The notes under the pieces were generated by a model. It saw only the letters and a program-made list of their open reading frames with translations, was not told the origin of the DNA and did no database searches. A stretch of 64,000 nucleotides of DNA, taken from contig NZ_JANKBI010000002.1 in NCBI RefSeq assembly GCF_024622195.1, forward strand, positions 186,001 to 250,000, in the 5' to 3' direction. Numbering within the stretch: the first letter of the stretch is position 1; every line of letters starts with the position of its first letter. The position numbers were made by a program, and so were the translations under genes. The stretch is from Murimonas intestini (GTDB lineage Bacteria; Bacillota; Clostridia; Lachnospirales; Lachnospiraceae). Positions 24,813-33,536 of the stretch are shown here, one piece after another.

Positions 24813-24845
24813 AAGGAGCTGCCGTCCTGGCAGCTCTCCTCTTTT
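24813..24845 (+). terminator. Intra-operon terminator or processing stem
   Basis: AGGAGCTGCC and GGCAGCTCTCCT pair with one bulge, followed by CTTTT. It lies in the 139-bp gap between the binding-protein and permease genes, where a leaky terminator commonly makes the binding protein more abundant than the permeases. Confidence 0.65.
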
Positions 24846-24865
24846 AAACGGGAAGGAGATATCAG

Positions 24866-25759
24866 ATGAAAGGAAAGACAAAGAAAAAGGAGTATATCAT
24901 TGCAATTACTTTTTTGGCCCCGGCGCTGATCCTGCTTTTTTGCTTTATTATATATCCTGTAATGGATGCGGCTTTTTTGTCCCTCCACTCCTGGAAGGGG
25001 ATGTACGGCCAGCCAAAGAAATGGGTGGGCCTGGATAACTTTATAAAAGCCCTGACAAGCGGTAAGTTCTGGAATGCTATGCTCAACTGTGTATGGTTCA
25101 TGCTGGGAAGTTTCGTAGTTCTTATGCCTATTGCCTTTGGGCTGGCTATGCTGATCACCTCAAAGCTGAAGTTCACCAGAATCATGAAGACGGCATACTT
25201 TATGCCGGTCATGCTGGGGACAACAGCGGTGGCTTTGATGTGGACGAATATTTTGAATCCGGGATGGGGGGCGCTGGCTCAATTTTTGAGATTTCTGGGC
25301 CTGGATAGTCTTGTGACAGACTGGCTTTCTAAACCGGTGCTGAATGTGATCTGTGTTGTATTAGTAAATGAATGGATGTTTGCAGGATATAATATGCTGA
25401 TCTTTGCAGCAGGCCTGGTGTCCATACCCCATAGTCTCTATGAAGCAGCTCTTATTGACGGCTGCGGAGGCTGGCAGAGAGTCCGCTATATTACTCTGCC
25501 GCTGATGAAAAATACCTTCAAGATATTTTCAATCCTGGCTTTTACTGGCTCCCTGAAAGTATTTGACATTGTATGGGCAATGACAAGGGGAGGTCCGGGA
25601 GATGTCAGCTCCACACCGGGAATTATTTTGTATACAGAAGCATTCCAGTATAAGCTGTTTGGAAGAAGCAGCGCATACAGTATTATACTGCTTGTATTCG
25701 GCATCGTGATCAGCCTGGTGGTAAATCGTATTTTCCGTCAGGATGAAGAGATGTATTAG
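24866..25759 (+). CDS. Sugar ABC transporter permease, MalF-type
   Basis: The 297-residue protein has six predicted membrane helices. The cytoplasmic EAA loop is EAALIDGCGGWQRVRYITLP (about residues 193-212), which contacts the ATPase. N-terminal length and the first long loop (WKGMYGQPKKWVGLDNF) fit the first of the paired permeases in CUT1 sugar importers. AAGGAGAT precedes the ATG. The second permease follows after 15 bases. Confidence 0.92.
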   Translation: MKGKTKKKEYIIAITFLAPALILLFCFIIYPVMDAAFLSLHSWKGMYGQPKKWVGLDNFIKALTSGKFWNAMLNCVWFMLGSFVVLMPIAFGLAMLITSKLKFTRIMKTAYFMPVMLGTTAVALMWTNILNPGWGALAQFLRFLGLDSLVTDWLSKPVLNVICVVLVNEWMFAGYNMLIFAAGLVSIPHSLYEAALIDGCGGWQRVRYITLPLMKNTFKIFSILAFTGSLKVFDIVWAMTRGGPGDVSSTPGIILYTEAFQYKLFGRSSAYSIILLVFGIVISLVVNRIFRQDEEMY

Positions 25760-25774
25760 AAAGAGGGGTAGAAA

Positions 25775-26602
25775 ATGAAACAGAGAAAAAGATGGAACAT
25801 CCTATGGTATTTTCTGGCGCTGGTGTGGGGGCTTATGACAATTCTTCCGCTGATGATTACAGTGTTTTCTTCCTTAAAAAATAATAATGAGATAAATATG
25901 GGTGTATTCTCCATGCCGGAACACTGGAGAATAGAAAATTATGCGAAAGCAAATGAGACGGCAAATGCCTTTGGAAGCATAGGAAATTCCATTTTGCTGG
26001 CGCTTCTGACAACTGTTCTTGTAACTGTGGTGGGGATGCTGGCAGCCTATATTCTGGCAAGAAAAAAGCTGTTTTTTATCAAGCCTGTTTATCTGCTTTT
26101 TATGGTAGGCGTCATGGTACCCGTACATTGTACGATCGTACCCATCTCCGGCATGGCTTCCGCGCTGCATGCCAAGGACAGCTTCTGGTTCCTTGTATTG
26201 ATCTATTCAGCATTTAATCTGGCACAGGCGGTCTACCTGTATACAGGATTTATCCAGAGCATTGACAGGGAACTGGATGAAGCAGCTATTATTGACGGTT
26301 GCACGGATGTGACGCTGCTGTCTAAAATACTGTCGCCTATCTGCAAGCCGATCATTGCCACGGAAGCAATTTTCGTATTTATTTATGGCTACAGTGAATT
26401 GATCTTTTCACTGACCCTTCTGTCTAAGCCGGAGAAGTTTACAGTATCCAGGGCCATGCTGAACTTTACAGGAGAGCATTCTACTGATATGGGGCCGCAG
26501 TTTGCTTTTATCGTGATGGCCATGATCCCCACTCTGTTCATCTATCTGATCTTTCATGAGAGGGTAGAATCAGGGATTTTATCAGGGGCGGTGAAAGGCT
26601 GA
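25775..26602 (+). CDS. Sugar ABC transporter permease, MalG-type
   Basis: The 275-residue protein has six predicted helices and an EAA loop, DEAAIIDGCTDVTLLSKIL (about residues 168-186). Length and the opening WYFLALVWGLMTILPLMITVFSSLK are typical of the second CUT1 permease. It pairs with the preceding permease to form the membrane pore. A short gap of 94 bases with a lone TATACT box (26641-26646) separates it from the second LacI gene. Confidence 0.92.
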   Translation: MKQRKRWNILWYFLALVWGLMTILPLMITVFSSLKNNNEINMGVFSMPEHWRIENYAKANETANAFGSIGNSILLALLTTVLVTVVGMLAAYILARKKLFFIKPVYLLFMVGVMVPVHCTIVPISGMASALHAKDSFWFLVLIYSAFNLAQAVYLYTGFIQSIDRELDEAAIIDGCTDVTLLSKILSPICKPIIATEAIFVFIYGYSELIFSLTLLSKPEKFTVSRAMLNFTGEHSTDMGPQFAFIVMAMIPTLFIYLIFHERVESGILSGAVKG

Positions 26603-26696
26603 CGGAGCACAGAGCGGTAGAAAATGCCAGTTAAGTATGTTATACTCCTTGCAGGAACATGGAGTGTTCTTGAATATGTAAAATGAGAGGCAAGAC

Positions 26697-27716
26697 ATGG
26701 AAATTACGATTAAGGATGTGGCGAAAGAAGCCGGAGTGGCTATTTCTACTGTTTCAAAATATATGAGCGGCGGCTCAGTGCGCCAGGAAAATGAGGTACG
26801 GATCAGGGAGGCGGTAAAGAAGCTGGGATATTCCCCCAACAGCCTGGCACGTGGACTGAAAAGGTCAAAAACATTTACAGTGGGACTGATGATAGAGGCT
26901 ATGGATGGCCCTTACTGGGCTAAACTGATCAATTATCTGGAGGCGGAGCTGCAGAAGATAGGATATGCATTGATTCTGTGCTGCCATGGAAAATCGGTGG
27001 AGCTGGCACGGGAATATGCGGAATACCTCACGTCACAGATGGTAGACGGAATATTTTTTGCTCCTATACAGGAAGAAGAGGACTATATGAATGTCCCCAG
27101 GGAAAAAGAGATTCCGCTGATTGCCCTGGAAGCCGCCAAGGGCTTTGAAGTGTACGGCCTGGTTCAGACGAATTACACAGCCATGGCCTATGAGCTGGTA
27201 GAAAATCTTATTATCAAAGGACATGAAAAGATAGCTGTCATTGGAGGGGCGCCTTCACTTCGTTCTGTTCAGGAATGTATGCGGGGATATATGCATGTCA
27301 TGGAAGATTATGATATAGAGGTGTGCCGGGAATGGATGCTTTACGGGGAAAACACCAGGGAGTCAGGACTTGAGATGATGTACAGGCTCTGGCAGGCAGA
27401 AAAAAAGCCTACAGCTGTTTTTGCAGCCAATTATTATATGGCTATGGGAGTTCTGAGGGCGGCCAGTGAATTACATATCGTAGTGCCGGATGAGCTCTCA
27501 CTGGCAGTGATCGATGATTATGTCTTTTCAACACTTGTTCCGGTAAAAGTCACAGCGGCGACGCAGCCTCTGGAAAAGATATCCCATGAGGCCTGCCGGC
27601 TGTTCAGGGAAAGCCTGGAGCATCCGAAGCAGAAAAGAGCGGAAAAGGTAAGAATAAAAGGAGAGATCGTCCCCAGGGAGTCAATAGCTCCGCCCAGGGA
27701 TGAAGAGGAGGAATAA
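26697..27716 (+). CDS. LacI-family regulator within the glycan operon
   Basis: The 339-residue protein starts MEITIKDVAKEAGVAISTV and continues with a LacI helix-turn-helix and hinge (to about residue 60; NSLARGLKRSKTF), then a sensor domain. It overlaps the alpha-mannosidase start by one base (TAATG), so the two are translationally coupled. It is the second LacI regulator of this locus; the divergent one at 22059-23060 shares only the family. It may tune the glycosidase genes in response to the released sugar. Confidence 0.9.
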   Translation: MEITIKDVAKEAGVAISTVSKYMSGGSVRQENEVRIREAVKKLGYSPNSLARGLKRSKTFTVGLMIEAMDGPYWAKLINYLEAELQKIGYALILCCHGKSVELAREYAEYLTSQMVDGIFFAPIQEEEDYMNVPREKEIPLIALEAAKGFEVYGLVQTNYTAMAYELVENLIIKGHEKIAVIGGAPSLRSVQECMRGYMHVMEDYDIEVCREWMLYGENTRESGLEMMYRLWQAEKKPTAVFAANYYMAMGVLRAASELHIVVPDELSLAVIDDYVFSTLVPVKVTAATQPLEKISHEACRLFRESLEHPKQKRAEKVRIKGEIVPRESIAPPRDEEEE

Positions 27717-30700
27717 TGGATTTTATATATGAACGGATAGGGGAAATTATCGGACAGCTGAAGGAGCTGGCGTATCCTGTACGTCAGGAGATTGAACAGT
27801 GGAAGGGAAAAGAAGGGCATTTTCCTGTGACAGACTGCCTGGAAGTGCAGACACATGATTGGCCGGCAGCAGATCCGGCAAAGCTTGGCAGCAGTAAAGG
27901 CGCATGGTTTGGACTCTGTACGGAAATCGTAATCCCAAAAGAGATGGAGGGCGGCTCTCTGGAACTTTTTATATCCACAGGAAGGGAAGGGGAATGGGAC
28001 GCTACTAATCCCCAGATGGCAGCCTATGTGGACGGACAGCTTGCTCAGGGACTGGATGTAAACCACAGAAGCATTTATTTGGGCGAGGAAAAGAGAGCAG
28101 GGGAACACCTTACTGTATTTCTTTCGGTTTACACAGGAGAAGAGGGAAGTGTCAGAGAATGGCACAGCAGCCTCAGGATGAAGGATAAGGCAGTGTATGA
28201 GTTTTACTATGATTGTCTGGTGCCGTGGAAGTGCCTTGAGCTTATGGAGGAGGACAGCAGGGAATATGGAGAACTTCTGGGGATACTCAACCGCACAGTA
28301 AATTGTCTGGATATGAGAAAAACAGACAGCCGTGAATTTGCGGAAAGCATCAGAAGAGCTTCAGAAGAACTCAGGCGGCAAACGGAAAAGCTTCCGGCCT
28401 CTCCCGTCACCGTCTCCTGTGTGGGGCATACACATATTGATGTGGCCTGGCTCTGGACTCTGGAGATTACCAGGGAAAAGGCGGCCAGGAGCTTTTCAAC
28501 CGTATTAAAGCTGATGGAGCGTTATCCTGAATATCTTTTTATGTCCAGCCAGCCCCAGCTCTATATGTATGTCAGGGCGAACCAGCCGGAGCTATATAAA
28601 AAGATTAAGAAGAGGGCAGAGGAGGGACGCTGGGAACCTGAGGGCGCCATGTTCCTGGAGGCAGACTGCAATCTGACCAGCGGGGAATCCCTTGTACGCC
28701 AGTGCCTCTATGGTAAGATGTTTTTCAGGGAAGAATTTGGGGCGGACAGCCGGATCTTATGGCTGCCGGATGTGTTCGGGTATTCAGCCGCCCTGCCGCA
28801 GATCATGGAAAAATGCGGGATAGACAGCTTCATGACTACAAAAATAAGCTGGAATGAAACAAATAAAATACCCTTTGATACATTCTGGTGGGAGGGGATA
28901 GACGGGACAAAAGTTCTGACTCATTTTGTCACTACCAGGGATTATGAGAAAAACGGGAAACGTGTTGCGACTAATAATGAATTTAATACCAGCTTTTCTA
29001 CTAATTATAATGGATACATAGAGCCATCCCAGATAAAAGGGGCATGGCAGCGCTATCAGCAGAAGGCTTTGAATGATAATATTCTGGTTTCTTACGGCTA
29101 TGGAGACGGAGGCGGCGGACCTACTGAGCAGATGCTGGAGACCGGCAGAAGGCTGGGCGCAGGAAAGTATGGCTGCCCGAAGGTAAAGCTTGAAAAGGCA
29201 GGGGATTTCTTTGAGAGGCTGCACAGGACAGCAGATGACTCAGAGTTTCCTGTCTGGTCAGGGGAACTGTACCTGGAATACCACAGGGGTACTTATACCT
29301 CCATGGAAAAGAATAAACGCTCTAACAGGATGGGGGAGTTTGCCCTGTTAAATAGTGAGTGCTGGTCTGAACTGGCGATGGAAAAGACAGGGAGGTTATA
29401 TCCGGCTGAAGAAATCTCAAAGGGCTGGGAAATACTGATGCGGAATCAGTTTCACGATATTCTGCCTGGTTCTGCTGTCAGGGAGGTCTATGAGGACTCT
29501 GAAAGAGAATACAGGGAACTTGCGGCCATCACAGCAGAGGTGGAAAATGAAGCTCTGGAATGCCTGGCAAAACAGATCCTGGGGGAAGAGGGGGATATTT
29601 TAATTTTTAATTCCAACGGGGTGCCCTCCTCTGAGCTCGTGGAGATTCCAACAGATGAACTTCCCGGGCAGGAGGTAAAGGGAGTATTATGCGGGAATGA
29701 AATATATCCTGTTCAGTATACAGAAAGAGGGACGGTTTTATTTCAGGCAAAGGATATCCCGCCAAAGGGCTGGAAGAGGCTAAGCCCTGTTAAAGACAGC
29801 TCTGAGTATACAGCTGATGATTTTTACTGTACGGAGGAAGAGACAGTTACTCCTTATTACCATCTGAAATGGAATGATGCCGGGCAGATTTCTTCTTTTT
29901 ATGATAAGAAAGCAGGGAGAGAACTGCTGCAGCCGGGAAAATGCGGCAATGTCCTGATGACCTACGAGGATAAGCCACATAAATTTGACAATTGGAATCT
30001 GTTTGAATATTACAGGGAAAAACAGTGGCCTGTGGAAAAGCTTGTATCTAGAAAGATCATTGAGCAGGGCCCTGTGCGTATGGCTCTTGAACTCTCCTGG
30101 GTCTATTTAGATTCCAGTATTACTGAAGTATTTTATTTTTATCCCGGCAGTCCCAGGATAGACATCCACGCCCACATTGACTGGCAGGAAGACCAGATAT
30201 TGCTGAAGGCATTGTTCCCGCTGGATATCAATACATGTGAGGCATCCTACGAGATCCAGTACGGAAATGTTAAAAGGGCTACTACAGCCAATAATTCCTG
30301 GGAACAGGCTATGTTTGAAGTATGCTTCCAGAAATGGATGGATATTTCTGAGTATGATTATGGCGTCAGCTTTATAAGTGATTGTAAATACGGAGCAGGT
30401 GTCCGCAAAAACGAAGTGGGACTGACGCTCCTGAAGTCCGGGCTCTATCCTAACCCGGAGGCAGACAGAGGCGGGCATGATTTTGTGTACTCTGTTTTTC
30501 CTCACAGAGGAAGCTGGCAGGAGGCCGGGACAGTGGAACAGGCTTACGGACTGAACAATCCTCCCAAAATCCGGATCAAAAAAGAGTACGGGGGAAAACT
30601 TGAGGGAGAGTATGCCAAGGTACAAACTGGAAAGCCTAATATTATCGCAGAGGTCCTGAAGCGTTCTGAAGACGGGCAGGCGGAAATCCTGCGGCTTTAT

Positions 30701-30871
30701 GAATGCTGGAACCGCAGGACAAGGACACAGCTGGCCTTTGGAGAGGAGTTCCAGAGTCTGTACCTCTGCAATATGCTGGAGGAGGAAGAGTGTAAGCTGG
30801 CAGAAAAAGGCAGCACTGCAGATATAGAATTTGCACCATTTGAGATTAAAACATTAAAGGTTATCCGCTGA
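27716..30871 (+). CDS. GH38 alpha-mannosidase
   Basis: The 1051-residue protein is a full-length glycoside hydrolase family 38 enzyme. GHTHIDVAWLW (about residue 236) gives zinc ligands, and WLPDVFGYSAALPQ (about residue 348) carries the Asp nucleophile. A domain before it and long beta-sandwich domains after it follow the bacterial GH38 plan. There is no signal peptide, so it works in the cytoplasm on imported oligosaccharides. The likely substrate is alpha-linked mannose from host or yeast N-glycans. It is coupled to the LacI gene and followed by an alpha-fucosidase, which fits stepwise trimming of N-glycan fragments. Confidence 0.93.
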   Translation: MDFIYERIGEIIGQLKELAYPVRQEIEQWKGKEGHFPVTDCLEVQTHDWPAADPAKLGSSKGAWFGLCTEIVIPKEMEGGSLELFISTGREGEWDATNPQMAAYVDGQLAQGLDVNHRSIYLGEEKRAGEHLTVFLSVYTGEEGSVREWHSSLRMKDKAVYEFYYDCLVPWKCLELMEEDSREYGELLGILNRTVNCLDMRKTDSREFAESIRRASEELRRQTEKLPASPVTVSCVGHTHIDVAWLWTLEITREKAARSFSTVLKLMERYPEYLFMSSQPQLYMYVRANQPELYKKIKKRAEEGRWEPEGAMFLEADCNLTSGESLVRQCLYGKMFFREEFGADSRILWLPDVFGYSAALPQIMEKCGIDSFMTTKISWNETNKIPFDTFWWEGIDGTKVLTHFVTTRDYEKNGKRVATNNEFNTSFSTNYNGYIEPSQIKGAWQRYQQKALNDNILVSYGYGDGGGGPTEQMLETGRRLGAGKYGCPKVKLEKAGDFFERLHRTADDSEFPVWSGELYLEYHRGTYTSMEKNKRSNRMGEFALLNSECWSELAMEKTGRLYPAEEISKGWEILMRNQFHDILPGSAVREVYEDSEREYRELAAITAEVENEALECLAKQILGEEGDILIFNSNGVPSSELVEIPTDELPGQEVKGVLCGNEIYPVQYTERGTVLFQAKDIPPKGWKRLSPVKDSSEYTADDFYCTEEETVTPYYHLKWNDAGQISSFYDKKAGRELLQPGKCGNVLMTYEDKPHKFDNWNLFEYYREKQWPVEKLVSRKIIEQGPVRMALELSWVYLDSSITEVFYFYPGSPRIDIHAHIDWQEDQILLKALFPLDINTCEASYEIQYGNVKRATTANNSWEQAMFEVCFQKWMDISEYDYGVSFISDCKYGAGVRKNEVGLTLLKSGLYPNPEADRGGHDFVYSVFPHRGSWQEAGTVEQAYGLNNPPKIRIKKEYGGKLEGEYAKVQTGKPNIIAEVLKRSEDGQAEILRLYECWNRRTRTQLAFGEEFQSLYLCNMLEEEECKLAEKGSTADIEFAPFEIKTLKVIR

Positions 30872-30897
30872 GAAAATATTGGAAGGAACATATAACT

Positions 30898-31863
30898 ATG
30901 AAAAGAGAATTGACAGACTTGCAGAAGGACTTCGTGAATTTGAGAAACGGTGTCTTTATCCACTTTAACAGTGCAACGGAACAATTCCATGATTCGGAGA
31001 TCGAAGACTGGGACTATGGCATCACAGAAAAAAATGACCCGCGCCGCCATGAATTTAACCCGGCTTCCTGGAATCCAACAGAGCTGGACTGTGAGCAATG
31101 GGCACAGACAGCCATAAGCGCAAAGGCCAGATTTGCAGCGCTTACTGCAAAGCATCATGAAGGTTTCTGCCTCTGGCCGACGGCTGTCACAGAGCACTGT
31201 GTGAGAAACGGGGCATATAAGCAGGATGTGGTAAAGGCTTATCTGGAGGCCTTCCGGAACGCCGGGATTACTGCAGGGCTCTATTTTTCAATGCTGGATC
31301 TGCAGCATGATATTACAGAGAAAAAATGCACCTCCGCGGATAAAGATTTTATCAAAGCCCAGCTCCGGGAATTGCTGGAGAATTATGGAGAGATCCCTTT
31401 TCTTATTTTTGATGGATGGAATGCCCCATGGGGAGGACCAAGAGACAGTGACCTGCCCTTTCAGGAGATAGATGATTTTGTCAAAGGAATTCAGCCCAAT
31501 TGTCTTGTTATGAATATAGGATGTGTGGAAAGCCTGAAAGATACAGATGTGATTTTCTTTGAAAATGCATTTGGACAAAGCGCAGATGAGTCATTTCAGG
31601 GACCTGGGGCGGCGGCAAACCTGTATGCCGGTACATGGTTCTGGAAGGATATCCATACGACTGCTGATCTCAAGACAGCTGAATGGGCGGCAGAGAGAGT
31701 GAAAGAATATAATAGAAGAAACACCTGCTTTTTAATGAATATTTCCCCAAACAACAGAGGCACCGTAGATGAAAACCTGAGAGAGCGGTTTGCCGAATTT
31801 GGCAGACTGTATGAGGAAATACCTCCTATAGAGGAAGTGCCGGAAGGGTGGCTGTACAGGTAA
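30898..31863 (+). CDS. GH29 alpha-L-fucosidase, catalytic domain only
   Basis: This 321-residue protein has the GH29 features KHHEGFCLWPT (about residues 83-93) and FLIFDGW (about residues 167-173), whose Asp is the expected nucleophile. Most GH29 enzymes have an additional C-terminal beta domain and about 450 residues; this one ends after the catalytic barrel, yet the frame is complete. There is no signal peptide, so it acts in the cytoplasm. AAGGAAC precedes the ATG, 26 bases behind the mannosidase gene. It would remove fucose from the same imported glycan pieces; linkage specificity cannot be read from the sequence. Confidence 0.85.
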   Translation: MKRELTDLQKDFVNLRNGVFIHFNSATEQFHDSEIEDWDYGITEKNDPRRHEFNPASWNPTELDCEQWAQTAISAKARFAALTAKHHEGFCLWPTAVTEHCVRNGAYKQDVVKAYLEAFRNAGITAGLYFSMLDLQHDITEKKCTSADKDFIKAQLRELLENYGEIPFLIFDGWNAPWGGPRDSDLPFQEIDDFVKGIQPNCLVMNIGCVESLKDTDVIFFENAFGQSADESFQGPGAAANLYAGTWFWKDIHTTADLKTAEWAAERVKEYNRRNTCFLMNISPNNRGTVDENLRERFAEFGRLYEEIPPIEEVPEGWLYR

Positions 31864-31905
31864 GGGCAGTAAATATGTCTTTAAAAAGCAAAGGGCATTT
31901 TTTTA

Positions 31906-31934
31906 TTGATGTTTCTGATACTTAGGGTTACAAT
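31906..31934 (+). promoter_or_regulatory. Promoter of the dipeptidase gene
   Basis: TTGATG (31906-31911) and TACAAT (31929-31934) are 17 bases apart, about 70 bases before the start codon. This marks the dipeptidase as a unit separate from the glycan operon. Confidence 0.65.
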
Positions 31935-32005
31935 ATGAATACGGGTCTGGATCAGAAGATTCCAGACAGTTATGCAGAATATATCAGAAACAGGAGGAAA
32001 ATATC

Positions 32006-33415
32006 ATGTATAAAGAGCAGATCGATGCGTATATTGACGGTCACCGGGAGGAGATGCTGGAGGACCTTAAGACTCTGGTCAGAATTGACAGCCAGAGAGG
32101 TAAGAGCCAGGAGGGGATGCCTTTTGGTGAAGGTCCGGCGAAGGCATTGGCGGCAGCGCAGGCGATGATGGATAAATATGGGTTTAAGACCAGAAATTAT
32201 GATAACTATGTGGTGACAGGAGATTTCAATGAGAAGGAAAAGCAGCTGGATATCCTGGCGCATCTGGATGTGGTGCCCGTGACAGAGGACTGGACAGTGA
32301 CTCAGCCTTTTGATCCTCTGGTCAGGGATGGCAGAATATACGGCCGCGGGACTGCAGATGACAAAGGACCTGCTATTGCCGCACTCTATGCCATGAGAGC
32401 CATCAGGGAACTGGGAGTTCCGATGGAAAAAAATGTGAGGCTGATATTGGGATCAGATGAAGAATGCGGCTCCTCTGACCTGAGACATTATTACAGCATA
32501 GAAGAGGAAGCTCCTATGAGCTTTACCCCGGATGCGGATTTTCCTCTGATCAATATTGAAAAAGCGCAGCTTCAGAGACCGTTTCTGGCTGTATTTAAGG
32601 CTGACGGAGCACTTCCCCGCATCCTCCAGATAAAAGGGGGAAGCAAAGTGAATGTGGTGCCGGGGAAAGCGCATGCTATTGTGGAAGGCATGGAGACGGC
32701 TGTTTTACAGGAGGCAGCCAAGACAGTGGAGGATGAGACTGGCATTGTCTTTGATATCCGCTGTGAGGAGAAAGCTACCTGGATAGAGGCTAAAGGGAAC
32801 TCAGGACATGCATCTACGCCGGAAGTGGGAAATAATGCACTGACTGGTCTCTTAATGCTACTGTCCAGGCTGCCGTTTGCGCCAAGTGACGGTTTTGATA
32901 AGGTAAAGGCTGTGGCTGAGATGTTCCCGCACAATGATTATAACGGCAAAGCCCTGGGGGTGGATATGGAGGACGAGGAATCAGGCAGTCTGACTATGAA
33001 CCTGGGTATATTCGAATACTCACCGGAGAGATTGAGCGGACATTTTGACAGCCGCGCCCCGTTATGCGCTACAGATGAGAATCTGACTGAGGTGATCAGG
33101 CAGAAGATGCTGGGATACGGCATAGTGATGGAGGCAGGAAAGTTGGTTCCGGCACATCATGTGCCGGCTGATTCTGAATTTGTGCGCACTCTGCTGGGAA
33201 GCTATGAACTGTATACGGGAAAGAAGGACAGCAGGCCTCTGGCCATCGGCGGCGGGACATACGTACATGAACTTGAGAGAGGCGTTGCGTTCGGGTGTAT
33301 GGAGCCAGGCGTTGACAACCATATGCATGGAGATGATGAATTTATGGAAATTGATACACTGCTGACAAGTGCAAAGATTTTTGCGGATTCGATCGTTAAG
33401 CTTTGTACAAAATAA
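32006..33415 (+). CDS. M20-family metallo-dipeptidase, PepV/Sapep type
   Basis: The 469-residue protein has the M20 metal motif LAHLDVVPV (about residue 84) and GRGTADDKG (about residue 114), then the catalytic Glu pair in GSDEECGSSD (about residue 150), and a late His in NHMHGDDE. The domain layout with a long lid insertion is that of PepV and Sapep, which cleave dipeptides after import using Zn or Mn. It is cytoplasmic. A terminator separates it from the following peptide/nickel-type ABC operon, but the neighbourhood suggests linked use of imported peptides. CAGGAGG precedes the ATG. Confidence 0.9.
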   Translation: MYKEQIDAYIDGHREEMLEDLKTLVRIDSQRGKSQEGMPFGEGPAKALAAAQAMMDKYGFKTRNYDNYVVTGDFNEKEKQLDILAHLDVVPVTEDWTVTQPFDPLVRDGRIYGRGTADDKGPAIAALYAMRAIRELGVPMEKNVRLILGSDEECGSSDLRHYYSIEEEAPMSFTPDADFPLINIEKAQLQRPFLAVFKADGALPRILQIKGGSKVNVVPGKAHAIVEGMETAVLQEAAKTVEDETGIVFDIRCEEKATWIEAKGNSGHASTPEVGNNALTGLLMLLSRLPFAPSDGFDKVKAVAEMFPHNDYNGKALGVDMEDEESGSLTMNLGIFEYSPERLSGHFDSRAPLCATDENLTEVIRQKMLGYGIVMEAGKLVPAHHVPADSEFVRTLLGSYELYTGKKDSRPLAIGGGTYVHELERGVAFGCMEPGVDNHMHGDDEFMEIDTLLTSAKIFADSIVKLCTK

Positions 33416-33440
33416 AACACAGAAATTGTTAAAAAAATAA

Positions 33441-33469
33441 CCCCCACATGGGCTTGTGGGGGTCTTTTT
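33441..33469 (+). terminator. Terminator of the dipeptidase gene
   Basis: CCCCCACA and TGTGGGGG form a perfect eight-base stem around a six-base loop, followed by TCTTTTTG. It lies 26 bases after the stop codon. Confidence 0.88.
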
Positions 33470-33536
33470 GTGCTGTTATACTGTCATCATGATAATACTT
33501 CGAAGTGTCAAACAAAACAGAAAGAGAGAGGACAGA

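Noticed and set aside
24727..24865. A missing small gene between the sugar-binding protein and the permease.
   Set aside because: No frame with a start and ribosome site was found; the gap is explained by the terminator-like stem at 24813-24845.
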